Source: Morinoia aosen
Lineage: Eukaryota; Arthropoda; Malacostraca; Amphipoda; Talitridae
DNA: 64,000 bases
Reading direction: 5' to 3'
NCBI GenBank assembly: GCA_030386875.1
Contig: CM059570.1
Span: 35,269,422 to 35,333,421, forward strand
A model generated the notes under the pieces. It was not told the DNA's origin. It did not search any database and worked only from the letters and a program-made list of their open reading frames with translations. Below are positions 1 through 13,200 of this stretch, piece by piece; position 1 is the first letter of the stretch, and the number at the start of each line of letters is the position of its first letter. The translations under genes and the position numbers were made by a program.

Positions 1-821
1 CTGAAAACTAAACGTATTGAGCGTTTGAGTGCTATATGGCAGATACTTTGACTGCGCACACATGAAAGAACTAAGTGAAGCGTGTCCCATTGGTCTTAAA
101 AATTCGTCTAATTTGTTATTAAAGACTTGAAATATTAATGGTAAAGAAAGTAAGAATAAAATTTATTTAATAAACTGTGGTTGGAATGAAAATGTGATTT
201 TGAAATTCATGGTAGGAGCAGAAAAAGAAATTTCATAAGCAATCGAGAAAGGAAAACACGATCTCGTGCGACCTTTTTCAGGCTTGTTCCCTCTCGTAAA
301 GATGGACGACAGCGCATAGAGCTGAGGCATCATCTGAGCATCTTGATCGTACGGAGAGTGTGCGGACTAATTTCGTTTGGCCTTCGCTAGGCAGTATTCG
401 TCGGTAGCTGTAGTTGTGTATGTATTCATACTTATAGAGATTCAATGTACATAGATCACATCTAGTTCACTTTGAGAAATACTGTATGTGCCGGTACCTG
501 ATATTTTCAAAACGACCTGAATTTCTTAATATACAAAATGGTTTTAATAGAAAGCTGCAATTTTAAATTAACATTTTGCATTAGTGTTTGTACCTGTATG
601 ACAACATCGAGGGTTAGCCTTATCTGTCCCCCGTGTGGGGGACTCAGCTCTCCAATTCCCCACAGGCATCGCCCCTGGGTAAATATTGTGCTGGCGGTCT
701 GGGGCCTGCGAGCGTTGCGCTGCGTTCTCGCTCTCTGAGAGGCCCATTGTTTCCATCCAACGTGCGCCTGAGCCACGAGTTATGCATCGTATTTTGAGAT
801 CATCAACTTATGCAAGTAAAA
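1..821. other. gene-free stretch with a short GC-rich patch
   Basis: No coding region is supported here. The region is AT-rich except for a GC-richer patch at about 600-770. That patch contains a perfect short hairpin at 626-643 (seven paired bases around a GTGT loop). Open frames exist on both strands across the patch, but they overlap one another and resemble no family I know. The patch could be a piece of an untranslated exon or of an old repeat. Confidence 0.5.
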
Positions 822-932
822 AGTGGTCAGTTATTCAAGACAAATAACGAGTGGTCACAGTTATTCAACACAAAAATAAGTGGTCACAGTAATTCAACAT
901 GAATAAAGAGTGGTCACAGTTATTCAACAATC
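822..932. repeat. tandem repeat, ~29-bp unit, 4 copies
   Basis: The motif AGTGGTCACAGTTATTCAA recurs at 822, 850, 879 and 909, giving a 28-30 bp period. The first copy lacks two bases of the motif, and the spacers are A-rich. No gene is associated with it. Confidence 0.85.
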
Positions 933-1630
933 ACGGCGCTTGATTCAAATCATCAATAACTGGGACTATTTACTATCTGTACGAATTGAGCTACACATAG
1001 GTTTATGTCTTATAACTAGAAGATCGTTTGTAGTCAATAGGCTGTATCAGGTGAGGAAATCAACATAGGACTTCCTTGTTTTGGCCTAATTATTTCTACT
1101 GCAAAATGATAGCAAAAGTGATCAATACGAACAATCGAATTTTTAAAATTTGATAATCTGGTGCCCCCTCAGTTGAGAATTACGCAAAACAATAAAACTT
1201 GAGAGCGAGTACGCAGGGCAGTACTCGCAGGCCACCAACCTCGGCCTGTACCGCTACTGACTGGGACTCTAAGCTTAAGTTTACCATTGTTTAAGTGTAA
1301 TATTTGAAGTTGCTAGCGGGTATGACCTAGACTAACCGAGTGGATGAAGTAGGCAGGACGCTCTCATTGCGGCCATAGACGCACTCGTGATCCTGACAGG
1401 TATATCTGCGCTGGTGGAACTGGCTCTTTTAAGTGCTGGATTATCTTCATTCCGAGTAATACAGTAGTTGTTGCTCGAGTTAGAGCTTATCCAACACGAG
1501 AGTAGACGTGTCATGTGAGTGGAATACGTCGGTTAGGGTCCACATATTCAGTTCACATGGCATCACATCCCTGCCTTCACAACTGCGCACGGACGAATGA
1601 CGTCTTCTACGCGCGCCTTACGCAAACCGA
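933..1630. other. gene-free stretch
   Basis: No gene, RNA or repeat could be supported. Only short, overlapping open frames on both strands are present. Confidence 0.4.
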
Positions 1631-1865
1631 TGCACTAATCTGGTGTACCTGTACTCATTCATCAACACAGGTACACTAATCCAGTCCACCTGTGCGCTTC
1701 TACCCACACAGGTACGCTAATCTGGTGTACTGCAAGCTTTTACTTACATTGCTACCCTGATAACCTATTCGGTCTTCCGCTGAATTTTTACCCATTCGCA
1801 GGTACGCTACGCTGGTGTACATAAAAGCGTTTACCTTCACAAGTACGCTCATCCGGTCTACTTGT
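1631..1865. repeat. degenerate minisatellite, ~41-bp unit, about 6 copies
   Basis: The core GGTACGCTAATCTGGTGTAC recurs in diverged form at about 1631, 1670, 1711, 1751, 1801 and 1841. The spacing is 40-41 bp except for one 50-bp step. The intervening bases are pyrimidine-rich (CTTTTACCCACA-like). One earlier, more diverged copy may start near 1590. Confidence 0.75.
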
Positions 1866-3255
1866 TAAGATATATTTGGCAGTTTTACTTGCGCGTCTGT
1901 GGCGACTGCAGAATTCCTGACCTCATGTTATCTAAAATACCTCTCTTTCTGTTCGTACTAAGTAGTAGAACCTCAATATTGCGTAGTATTTATGTGCCAG
2001 ACTCCACCGTCTACTTCTATTTTTTCGATGTTTGATGGATATTTATAAGAGAACCCCTTGCGTACGAGAAGCTGGGTTTAGTTACGGGTATCTGTTATCC
2101 AGCTAGCTTTAGATGAGGTCCGTACTATCTACATCTTGTCGTCGGTGACGAGTTGCAGTTGTTGACGAGCTCATGGTCTCGGACATTGCGTCAATTTGTT
2201 CACAAACCTCAAATTTCTCACTTCTCTTCATTATGCAGGTCGTCGACTATTCGCAGAATAGCGGAGACTCAGCTAAGCAGAGTGCTAATCAAGACCACAT
2301 TCAGAAGACACCTTTCCTTGCCGCCTGCGTTTCATTCCAGCGAGGTCGCCATTGGTTGGCCGCAACACGATGTGCTGGCAGTGTTCCTTTGATGAAATGT
2401 ACACGTCAGCTCTGAGGGGAATGCTGCCCAGTAGCGAAATTATGCTATTCTTACTGATTCGTGAGCTAAGGTTTGAAGCTTCTGGTTAACTTGCATTTCA
2501 TATGTAAATGAAATTGGTTTATTTCATCGTGCATGGAGACCAGGCATCAGTTTTTATGCGCCTTGAAGGGTATCAATTCGGGATGAGTTTCTTTTTTCAG
2601 TCTCATTTAATGCTTTGTTTGTTCTTTAAGTTTTTGTTGCTTAAGTAAAATAACGACAAATTGAACAGATTTGTGAAGTATTGACGCTCACTAGAACAGC
2701 GTCTTGGCGTGCTGCAGACAGGAGAGTCAGCTCTCTCTGTATGGTGTTTCTGCTGTACCTTATCGAAAAAGTTTCAATTGGTGTCGTCGTGTTAGCGTAG
2801 TTAGATTTCTGATTGCATTGATATTGAAAATATTTAAATGACGCATCAACTCGTCTCATTAAAGTGAAGCGTATTGTTACACTTAATTCTGGGAAGCGAA
2901 ATTTCTGGTTGTGGGAATGCTTGCATTTTGAATTTTATTACTCCCCGTTGTTTCACTCTTATCGAGAAAGTGGCCGAGGAATAAGGATCGTCAACGTACA
3001 ACATAAATTGAAAGTGGGCTTAAAGTGTGTTTGAGGTTGGCCGAGGACTCAGTTAATGGATAATGTGAACCGAGCACTGATAGAAAGTTAAAGTGATGTG
3101 TTTTCGACTCGCAAATGAATGGAGATTGTGTGTGGACCATTTTTGGTATCTGATACAGACCTCGTGAGGCTTGGGGTTGACGTAATCTCTGCAGCTGTTT
3201 AGGTGTGTGGGAGGTGGAAGCCATGCAATCATGGCGTGGAAGTTAAACACCAACC
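1866..3255. other. gene-free stretch
   Basis: Nothing could be supported. Two overlapping + strand open frames at 2153-2415 are in conflicting frames and show no recognisable domain. Confidence 0.4.
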
Positions 3256-3443
3256 TTAACACATTGACTGCGATGGGTTAAACTGAAGTTCAGTATTCAA
3301 ACTCAAATTTAAATTCTAGAGTTGTTATAAATTCTATAAATACCAAAGAGTAACTGGGTTCATTAAATACCATTAATTCTAAAAGATTGTTAAAACTTTT
3401 TCAAACGACCCATCGGTGGGTCGTATCGCAGTCAATGTATTAA
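3256..3443. mobile_element. piggyBac-type MITE, family 1, copy A
   Basis: This is a 188-bp non-autonomous element bounded by TTAA at 3256-3259 and 3440-3443. Just inside are inverted termini CACATTGACTGCGA and TCGCAGTCAATGTA. A TTAA target duplication with short inverted ends is the hallmark of piggyBac-superfamily elements. The interior is AT-rich and carries a short palindrome, GACCCATCGGTGGGTC, near the right end. Copies B (49232-49453) and C (28085-28190, partial) in this window share the internal GATGGGT..AAACTGAAGTTCA sequence. Confidence 0.8.
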
Positions 3444-6400
3444 GGCCTGACACATGTGACCGGTTACACGGGTTGCGTGAGACTGGGTGTAATCTTTTCC
3501 TTTGAACCATTTGTTCTGTATAAGGATAGAGACTTTGATACAAGTTTTTTGCTCGACGTTTTACTGTGGTGTTTTATGTAGCTTCTTGTTTCCAATTGGT
3601 AACAAGTAAAACTTTTATCGAAGAATGGTTCACATCCAGACGAAATACATCTCTCCAAATTCAGGGATGCATTAAAGTTAGCTATTTAGCGAGTCGGTTA
3701 CGCTACTGATTATTCGTGCGGAGCCAGGCGAAAGGGTTATTGAAAATTTTTTTTAAATGAATGCTAATTAGATGAATGAATACGCAACGTTTTGAAAAGT
3801 AATATGCGAAGCATTTGCGCGCTGCACGTACGCAACATCGGCCGAATTTGTGCTCTAACCTACTTAAGTCAGTACTCTTCGGAGCAGAAAGGTGAAAAGT
3901 ATCGATTCCATATTAGATCGACTTTGTTATAAAATGGTATTTAAAGTTTATTATTAGTTAAAAGAGTATGATTTAGTGTTAAATGAACCGTTCTCCTTGG
4001 TACACTTCCTAATGAATGACTACGGGTACTTTCGCTAAGAATTTTTTTCTCTATTTTTATCCTGTCTTGTTTGCACTGTATGTAAATATTCGCAACATTT
4101 TTTTCTATATTGTTTAGAGATGGCGCTGATTTTATCCATGCGGCAGCAGTTTTCGTTTGTGGAACAAAATATTGTACGTCTGGCTGCAAATTTTTTTGGC
4201 AGCTCTTTACCTTTGGGTTTAGGTTTTCCTTGACGCAGTCTGAGTTTCGGACTTGAGTCACTTTTTTAAAAGGCTGTAAATTGTTCATGGTAATTATTTC
4301 CCCTAGACGACAAGATTTAACTTGGTGGCTTATGTCAACTCCCGCTTTGTGTGTGAATTTAAAGAACTCTGCTACAATAGTATTATCGCCCGCTTGTCAC
4401 TTGCTTCCATGATTTCTGCGAGAAGGTAGCAGCGAAACTCCACTATTTTTGCACGACAGTCGCAGGTTAAGTGGACAATATTTCGTGCAAGTTATTCATT
4501 TGAATCGAAATTGATGCTTTTTTTGAATTGTAATCTCATGTGTGTAATGTTATTGTTGAATGCTATACGTTCACCTGTTGACTGGTGCCGACTAAAGGTC
4601 ACGTATTATTCGCTTTCAATGCTATTTTACCTTTAAATTACCATTTAATGGATTTAATTTACCTATAAATGTTATGAATTGACGAACATTTACCTACTAA
4701 TTGAAATTCATCCACTTATTGAGCTAAATTCACTAACTCTTACTTCTATTGAATTTTTTTTGTAACCCACTGTTATTACCAGATATCTCTCCGCCTATTG
4801 GGTTTAGTTAATAAAACCACTTAAAAATATTAAAGATTAGAAATGCATTAATTGGGTGCTACCCTGTTATTACTAAACCACCAACTTGTACCGAGACTAT
4901 TATACATAGGTACCTGTTATGCTCTACTCAGTCGTATTTACTGTCACTAACTGGATTGTTCCTGCGATACTTGCGCTCATTTTGTCAGCTTAGTCAATTC
5001 TGACCAGTTTTTTTCCTTCGTACCGTGCCATTTCCATAGTTATGCAGAGTATGATGGGTATTCATTTATAAGACTTATATGTTATGCAATCGGTGGTAAG
5101 AGAAAACGTTATGATATTCTCATTATAGGGTCCTTGTATTTAATGCATTTCGTTCTTGTCTGGCTCGAACTGTAGCATAGTTACAGCTCTCGAACGGGCG
5201 GATACGTTGTCTCATTGGAGCGTTTCGGCGTTGCATTCGGACATCGCAGTTTGTGAATAAATCTTCCTTTTTTGCCGTATCTAAAGCCATTTTGTTTTGT
5301 TTTCGTTGCAACCTCGTCGTGCTTGTCTGGCGCACAACAGGAGGTGACGGTGTCTTATGCCATTGTGATGATGCTTTCTTCTCGAAATATTGTGTTGCTC
5401 GTCCGCTTCCCCGCGTGGTCGGTGCAGCGTGCATTATTATTTAAATTGGGTTATGTATGAACGCGTACTCATTGTTTCAATTTCAAGTTATGAAGGTTAC
5501 TTAACAAATTTGCGCTGGTTTGTAGTCGGAAAACTTACGGCAGTGTCTTTCCGGCTTAAGGGCAAAACCCTTATTGCAGGTTTTTAATCTCTTGGCAGAT
5601 AAATGCTCATTTTTCTTCGATTGCGGTGTGTGCATGGCGTGACGGGCAAGTCATGTTAACATGTCTTGTGTCGTGTCATGTCATGAAATATAAACATGAG
5701 CGCCATTATGTGCACGTGGTGTGACGTACGCTTCGTGTTAACATGGCGCTCATTGGGACGAACAACGCCACAAGTCGAAATTCTTGATTTTTCGGGAGAA
5801 GTAATTTTAATTTTGCAAACTGCTTTGCGGAATTAGTTTTGATCGAAAAAAGGAATCCTTGACATGTGTAATCCATGACATGTGCGTCGATTTAAGAGGT
5901 ACAGTTATGACGGTTTTACCAAAATGCGTAGAACGAAATGGCAAATTTAACAGTATGGATAAGGCAATTTTCCAAGACTTTAAGTTACGACGCTGTTCTT
6001 CCCAATGAGCGATGTGTTATCCCGTGCCGCCTGAACAAAACTCAAGCGTCAGTTTCACCGCGTGACTTCGGTCGCGGCCAGATGTCCTTGCAAGCGTTGT
6101 CCAGATCGGAGGAAGCTACGGGTATTTTAAATAATTTTATTGTGTGACGGTGTTGTGTTGGGACGAATCAGGCGTTCCTTTGATAAAGTAATGTTTTTGT
6201 GCATTTAGTTCCTCCTTATTACTAATTTCCCTGATAAATAAGTGTAACTTTTGCCACGCTGATCTTCTCTGTATTGTTATTACATTCGTTGCAACTCAGC
6301 TAGAACAGCGCTTTCTCACTCCCAGGTTTTGTCTTCTTTTGTTGAAAGTCAGTTTGTTATTGCTTTTGCTGGCTTATCCTTCTTTCATTAAACCAAGTCG

Positions 6401-7100
6401 TAACTACCAACCATAATTAGGTATTTACCAGGACCTATCGCAAATTACTTCTGAAAAGACTCTCTAGTTCTGCAAATATTCTTATTCGACTGTCTCGTGT
6501 CTATGTTGTGTAAGCTGAAATTGCATCGAGTTTTTTCTTAAATTGTGGCTTACGAGACCCATTGGAGTTATGTCGAGGCACTGGGCTCAGCTGATGTTTC
6601 CTATCTGTTAGTCCATTGCACCTGCTACTGAACTTCTCTCACGGCGAGCATTCCATGCAAACTTCGTAAACGGGTAAACTTGATACTCCTCTTTGTTGTT
6701 CTAAGTTTTGAGCCTTGCTTGTTCTCCTTTGAAAGTGAATTTTGGCGTAATTTTGAAGTTATAGATTGTACAACTCTAGTGTTGGACAGTGTGTAACCTC
6801 TTAGTTATAGACTGTAATCTTAGAAAATATATTTTAAAGTATCGCAGTTTTTAACAGTATACCCTTGGAGTATACTAACAGTCCGAAAGATTGCTCTGCT
6901 GCGAAAAATTATTACGAGGTTACACAGTTTATGCTGTAACTAACTGGATGTTCCGCTGATATACACAGCATTCAGTTTAAAAATGACATGTGCGGTCTGA
7001 GTGACTTGTTATGGGAAAACAATTGCGGACGACGTTAAGGAGGCTAACGTTGAGGGAATGTGGGCCTTGCAGCTCTACATCTTTTTGCTGACGTTAGATG
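3444..7100. other. gene-free stretch with small inverted repeats
   Basis: No gene is supported. An 11-bp inverted repeat, ATGAGCGCCAT at 5696-5706 against ATGGCGCTCAT at 5743-5753, could form a stem with a 36-nt loop. A 12-base palindrome CATGTTAACATG lies just upstream. An unrecognised 115-codon frame occurs on the minus strand at 3941-4288 (Lys/Asn/Gln-rich) and has no supporting signals. Confidence 0.4.
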
Positions 7101-7260
7101 CAGCTGTTGAGCTAACAACTCCTGGTGCAGCTGCTGTATGCTGATGTCTGTTTCTGCTGTTGTGTGTTCATAACGCCAAGTACAGCTGAGAACGCCAAAT
7201 GCAGCTGACAACTCCAGATCCAGCTGACAACGTCAGGCGCAGGTGTCATGTGGGCAGCTG
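7101..7260. promoter_or_regulatory. cluster of six CAGCTG E-boxes
   Basis: CAGCTG occurs at 7101, 7128, 7183, 7202, 7221 and 7255. Three of these lie in a loose 19-bp repeat of the form CAGCTGACAAC. CAGCTG is the classic binding core of bHLH dimers such as proneural or myogenic factors with Daughterless/E proteins. The cluster could be a homotypic enhancer or simply a decayed tandem repeat that happens to contain the hexamer. No adjacent gene was found. Confidence 0.35.
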
Positions 7261-10200
7261 TTCATTACTCTCATCTCAATTTAGCGATGATTTCAAGCCT
7301 AACTCCCCACCTCGTTCGTTCCTAAGTTTGGCTCTCCACACTACGGGTATTGGGACGGGACACCTTCTCGCGTGCGCTGCCGAGGTGTTGTGTCTGACGC
7401 TCGCGGCTTCTGCATCTGCGCTCCGTATTCAGTGTGTATATAATCACTCATGCTTCTGTAATACGTACCTAGGTTTGTGTGAAACCTTTTTTAAAATAAG
7501 TCTCAAAACTCGCTATAGAGTGTTGTACAAATTGGGGTGTCGATGTTGTGTCACTTTTCACCCCGGTTGCCAGAGCGTGTGGTTTGCGATATCCTTTTTT
7601 GTACGTGCGGTATTCTTTGAATGTTGGTAACTGTACGTTGGTCGTATTGTAATTTGACAGAACGTTTAGAAACGATTAAAGATTACGTCATGATTTTATA
7701 AAATGGGGAACAAACTGCATGGTTCTGTGTGTTTATTCTGTTCTTCTTCCTGCGTTTTTAGGAAGCCTTTGTTTGTGTGAATGGCTTGCACATTGGACGA
7801 ACATCCATGGCTACTGAAATAAATTGTCTGGATCGTACTCAGGGATTTCTACTTAGTATTGACTGTATGTAATTTTACTCTAGTATATAGAACAAAAAGA
7901 ATGCGGAGGTCCGCTTTCCTTAACAGGCGTGGGTCTGTCATAGAACTATCGCTCCCTACACAGTAGGTGTCTGAAACTCTAGCTCCTTCTTTATTTATTA
8001 CTGCAACTCGTGAGAAAGTTGGTCCGCCTGCTGCTGCTGGCCTACCCTGCTTCTCTGTATTAAGAATTCATCGGTGAAATTTCTCAGTGCATTTTATTGA
8101 GGCTTATCAGGATGGAAAGAATTTGTGCTGGTAAAACAGATTATTATCCATTCAAGGTGTGAACGAATAATAACGGACTCAAAAGATGAATATCTCAGTG
8201 ACGTGTGTAATGGAACGGCAGCTATAATTAGTTAATTCTTGACTGTCTTTTATTTGAATGGAGATTTTTTCTGAAGCTATTTTGGCTATGGGTTCATTTT
8301 TATTTTGGTTGGTAATCCAGATATAATTGGGGTGCTATATTTTTGTGGTTGCGAATAGCATGCATCTTTTCGGCTCATTTCCTCGGGTTAATCATCAGTT
8401 CAATATGTTTTGCGGATCATCAGTTTCCAAAGCCCGTCGGAAGAGCAACAAGATTACGTTGTTTTAAAGCTCGTCGAAAATTCGATGGTCCTCAATAAAA
8501 GAAGAAAAATTCTGTCGTTTATTAGGTCGAGGAACATTTCGATATACACCATCAAGCATTCTTGCGTTTCAATTTGGAGATCTTGTGTACTTTCATCGTT
8601 CTCATGAAGAAAACTGTCTATTTAATCATTTTGTTCCCATGTCGAGGTGGCGTTCACATTTTGGCTGATTTATATTCGAACTCTCATAAACAGCTTTGAC
8701 GTCTTCCCATACAGTGGCCCCAAAAACTGAATACAAGTTCGGTGCAAATCAATCTGCGCCCCCGAGTTTACATTATACTTGTGTTCCCGCCGTAAAACAT
8801 TTCGGAGAGCTAATGATGATAAAGCATCAATATACTCTTTTCACGCACCACATCAATTAGATTGCCTGAGCTCTATGGAAAGGAATTTCCTATACACTGC
8901 TCGATTGGGCCTGAGAGTTAGCATTCGTCGGTGACGTCCGGACTGCAGGTGGAGAAGTCTTCATATTGTGTAAATTTTTTCTCTTAAGCTACTTATTGCT
9001 TATGTTAGATAAATTTCTTGATTAGAAAATCAAATTAGGCCTCGCGTGAATTCAGTTCGTGTTTACTTAGGAATATTTTGATCATGAAATACGTGTACGG
9101 TCCCTTGCCTCATCTGTTCTCGACAATCATTGGGCGGTAAGTAGCTGTGCCGGCCGTTCGATTGGCTGAGCGTTGGTTTTACTAAATTGAGGCTATAGTG
9201 CACCTCATCCTGAAAATTCGAAGGAAAAAATTTCAAATTGTTCGATACCTAGAATAAATAATCCTAAGTAATCGTAAAATTGGTGGGTGTTTTCCTTCAT
9301 TTGCATTCTGTTAAGAAGGATCATAATTTTTTGGATGTTATTATAAATTACCCTAGCTTTTGTGCTCTTCGTGAAGGAGGTAAGCGATTCTGAGTTGGGA
9401 GGGAAAAAACCCCTAGTACTGGCATCCTTCACGGCACCAGGAGACGCTTCGTTGCGCTTATCAAACGCTATCAGCCAAGTGTGTCGTCTGGTATTGTGTA
9501 TTTCTCTACGAATTTGCTTAGGAGGCTATTCTTGTCCTTAAGATTCAGCTGACAAGTGCACTCCACAACTGATGGTAAAAGTGACGTCGGCAACACTGCC
9601 TGCTGTCCACGGACGTCATTACGAGAGACGACATGTCACAAAAATGCATCAATTTCACAAGTCCTCTAACTTTGTTACCAGTTCCAATTCAGGGTACTGG
9701 AGCATCGCATTGTTGACTTGAGTCAATTGTGGTTCAATTAGTTCTGGTTAGTTTTGATTTGAATCGAGTGGAGCCGCAAAATTTTGTTGACATCAACCAG
9801 CCGCTGATCGTTTGTTAATTTGTGCTGTCGCGATTCGGAGACGGTGCTCTAGAATAGCGCAAATAGAAGAGATGCTTCCTTTCAGAACATGTCTTTGTGT
9901 TCCTCAGCAGCGAATGTTCAACTTTGTTTGGAAGTCAGTGCTGTTCCAATTGTACAAAAAACTATGCAACGTTTTTCAAAGATTTTTTACTTTTACCTCT
10001 GCAAAGTTATTAATTATATGGCCAATGGGCGACAACCATGTATATGAGGATGAATATTTATCGGCCATATTTTGTAGTAATAGGTAACGTCAAGTAAATT
10101 TTTCTCGTGCAAATCACAATTGCGGTTTATAAACTAACGCATTTTACAATAAAAATGTGGGATCCCAGTGTTGAAGAGTAGTGTTAGAGTTGAAATCTTT

Positions 10201-13200
10201 CTTCTCTCTCGTAATCTTTGCATCGCTTTCTATGCTAAGTTGGAGCCTGGTTTGTGCACTAACTATGAAAAATTACATTTTGGCAGCGTGTATTTCAGCA
10301 CCTGGACGAATTGGTCGCTCGTTAGTTTTTCATTAGTATGTTAGCCTACTTGGTTGCCACTTGATAGAGCATTTCACCAGTCATCTTCAAGTTACGTTTC
10401 GGTCCTCAAAACCGCATTATTGTCACTGGTGTATATTTAGCAGCAGCCAGCGCTCGAATGTTCCTCAAAACAGACGCTGTGAACAATATTAACAGATGTC
10501 TGTCTATTCCGTGTAAACGGCATCACATCATCTATGAAATGTATGCGATAATTTTATTCAATTTACGACACGCTCCACAGCTTGTTTTGGTTCTAGGTGA
10601 ATTATAATTTAGGTTATCAAAAAGATAACATTGCTGTTGTGCATGCTTATGTTGTGGAAACTCCAATTCTCAAGCGTTGCTGCTCTTATTCAATACGGGT
10701 TTTGTCTTTCAACTGAGCAACTTGAAGGCAAATTATGACTTCTCTTCACCGTTTCACTGATCTGTAATTATTATTTCCTGTTTCTTAGCGTAATGAAATA
10801 CTGAGCTGTTACATTATTTTTTTATTGCTCTTGTGTTTTTGCAGAATCTCGATCAAGTTCTGTTGAAAAATGAACCTTCGTCTGTCGCTTATAAGCACGC
10901 CGGCTTGAATGAATTGTTTTTGTTGGTTCAGTATCTCCGTTGTAAAATACGACTAGTTTTGATGAAAGTGACGCTTCTTGATCACCTCATACTGCACATG
11001 TATTTTCATTTCGCAGTTATATTTGTAATAAAGTATTATCCCTCGTTTATAATTTTAGTGCGCCATGTTTTGATATATCTACGGACTCTCCTTTCCTACG
11101 TATACGCATTTTTTACGTCATGTTTATTATTTTTAAATGCGGTGTTGTCAATACCTAATGAAAAAAGAGGAGAAATAACTATTCTACTTTTCTCGCCGCG
11201 AAAGTCTCACTTCAAATTTTTATATCTGTGTTTTTTACATTTCCAAATTTTATATCAGTTTTAGAGATAATTTTAGGGAACTTATACGTCCTCCGGCTCG
11301 AGATTTTTGTGCGTTCAAGTGAACGTAAATCTGAAGTGAAACTGGTGCAGATCAAAACACAATTCAACGTTAACTGCACAGATTTACGTTCTTGTTTTGT
11401 ATAGAGAGTTTTGTGTCTAGGGATCTCGCTCTCGTTGATGTCGCTATTGGTCGTCACCATACTCAGATTGTAAGCTCTTTACGAATGTCAAGGGCGGTGA
11501 GCATTCAAGTTTCTTATTCTTATCCTATTTACGGGTAACATATTTCTATTTTTGCAGTGATGCCATAAGGATCTGTTTGCCTCCTCTTACGCGTATTTCG
11601 ATTTTCTTGCTTCTACTACTTTAGTTGGTAACAGTAAGTACTCGTGTCGAAATTTTATTTTTTACCATGCGCTTACGGAGCTGAGCCCTCACGATCTAAT
11701 GTTCCGTCATCTCAATTGACGCTCTCAAGGCCGATTTGCCGCTTTGTGTCATCCAGGAGATGACTTTTGGATCTAGCGTCTCCACACAATAACCATTACT
11801 ACGCTTGCCTATTGTTTGCAAATTATGTGTCGAGTAATTTCAAGGTACAAAATTTCTTGAGTGGTCTGCAGTAAATTTTCTAAAGCAACGCCTCTTAGGT
11901 GATTTGATCCCCGTGTTTTATAAAATACCTATTTAATGTACAAGATTGCAAAATTTTCCTTTTACAATTTTGGGATGGTTCCGAGATTAAGTTGTGAGTA
12001 CGTATGAATGAATATCTGAATAACAAAAGATGTCAATAGCACCGACAACGGATGTCGTGAATACATCCATGTGTTCCCCCCGTTTTGAACGGACCACTTC
12101 GTTATACAGGCATCCCAAAATTTGTATCCCCCTTCTTCTATTTTAATTATGCTATTTAAACTTTTTGCAGACAGGTCTTACTCAGATTCCATGTGAATTT
12201 AAGATGAATCACTCAATTTTTAGCGCACAAGATTTGAAACAACTCCGCCGTTGGTATTACCTCACATCTCGTAATTTTTTCCTTCCGCGTAAAGACTTCA
12301 AATTATTTTGTTCCTGTTATCTAGGGTTGACATTAGGACTTCTTCGATCTTTAGTATGGGAAAATCCACGACAAATATGGAATTTATGACTAATAAGTAC
12401 TCATAATTTGGAATGAGGTACCTTTTTGTAAGTTGTTTCTGTTTTAACGTGTGCTATCTCATTAATACCCCAATCTCGTCTCTTTCGTCATAGTGAGTAG
12501 TCATAACCTAACTACTGAAACGTTAGAAAACATCCGGAACAGGTTTCAAATTCCTGCGAGCAAAACTACAATATTTGAGGCCTCAATTTGAATTAGTCGT
12601 GCTGCAGGAACTTTTTTGTCTACAAACTTTCCGAGCACCATTGTCTATGCGTTTATAGTTCATTGGCACTTCATCACTATTGGAAAACAAAACACGTCCT
12701 TGCTCTTTTTTATTTCGCGGCATAAACTCGTGCTGTCCGTGCGCTGCGGTTTCAATACTAGGGAAACTCATGCGATGTGCCCATTTCCTTTGGTTCATGT
12801 ATTTCCGTCGTAACGGCCGGCGAATTCTAACACCATAAGCAGGGACGATTGAGCGTATAGGATACCCAGTGTACCTGTGTGAAGAGTGCGGTAAGCAAAC
12901 TTTATTCTTGAGTGTAATGATGGCTATCACACAAAAGCTTCATGATTTTGACTGATCTTATTGCGGTATTCGGTATTTGAAGGAATTATCATTGGTAGTA
13001 TTCTGTTCAAATTAGTTAGTTGTGGTCGACTCCCCGCGTAGATAAACCGTGTGACTTGATCCCCTATGGAGGTAACGATTTGGTAGTGTGGATGGAATGC
13101 ATATCATTGATCTACGGGATTTATTCCCTGGACCTGCGGGATCCTCGGAATGAAGCTTCGTCAGAGTCGATGTCAGAAGTTGTCGCCAGCATCGCTTTCT

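Noticed and set aside
3941-4288. 115-codon minus-strand open frame beginning with ATG
   Set aside because: Lys/Asn/Gln-rich but no known domain, no introns, TATA or poly-A signal seen; kept only as a note.
7199-7630. 143-codon + strand open frame
   Set aside because: Overlaps the E-box repeat, shows Cys/Phe/Leu-rich random composition, no domain, no splice or promoter support.
10833-11264. 143-codon + strand open frame
   Set aside because: Starts with GTG inside a polypyrimidine/acceptor tract; hydrophobic AT-driven composition; no recognisable family.
12583-12930. 115-codon minus-strand open frame
   Set aside because: No domain and overlapped by an unrelated + strand frame; composition not clearly coding.
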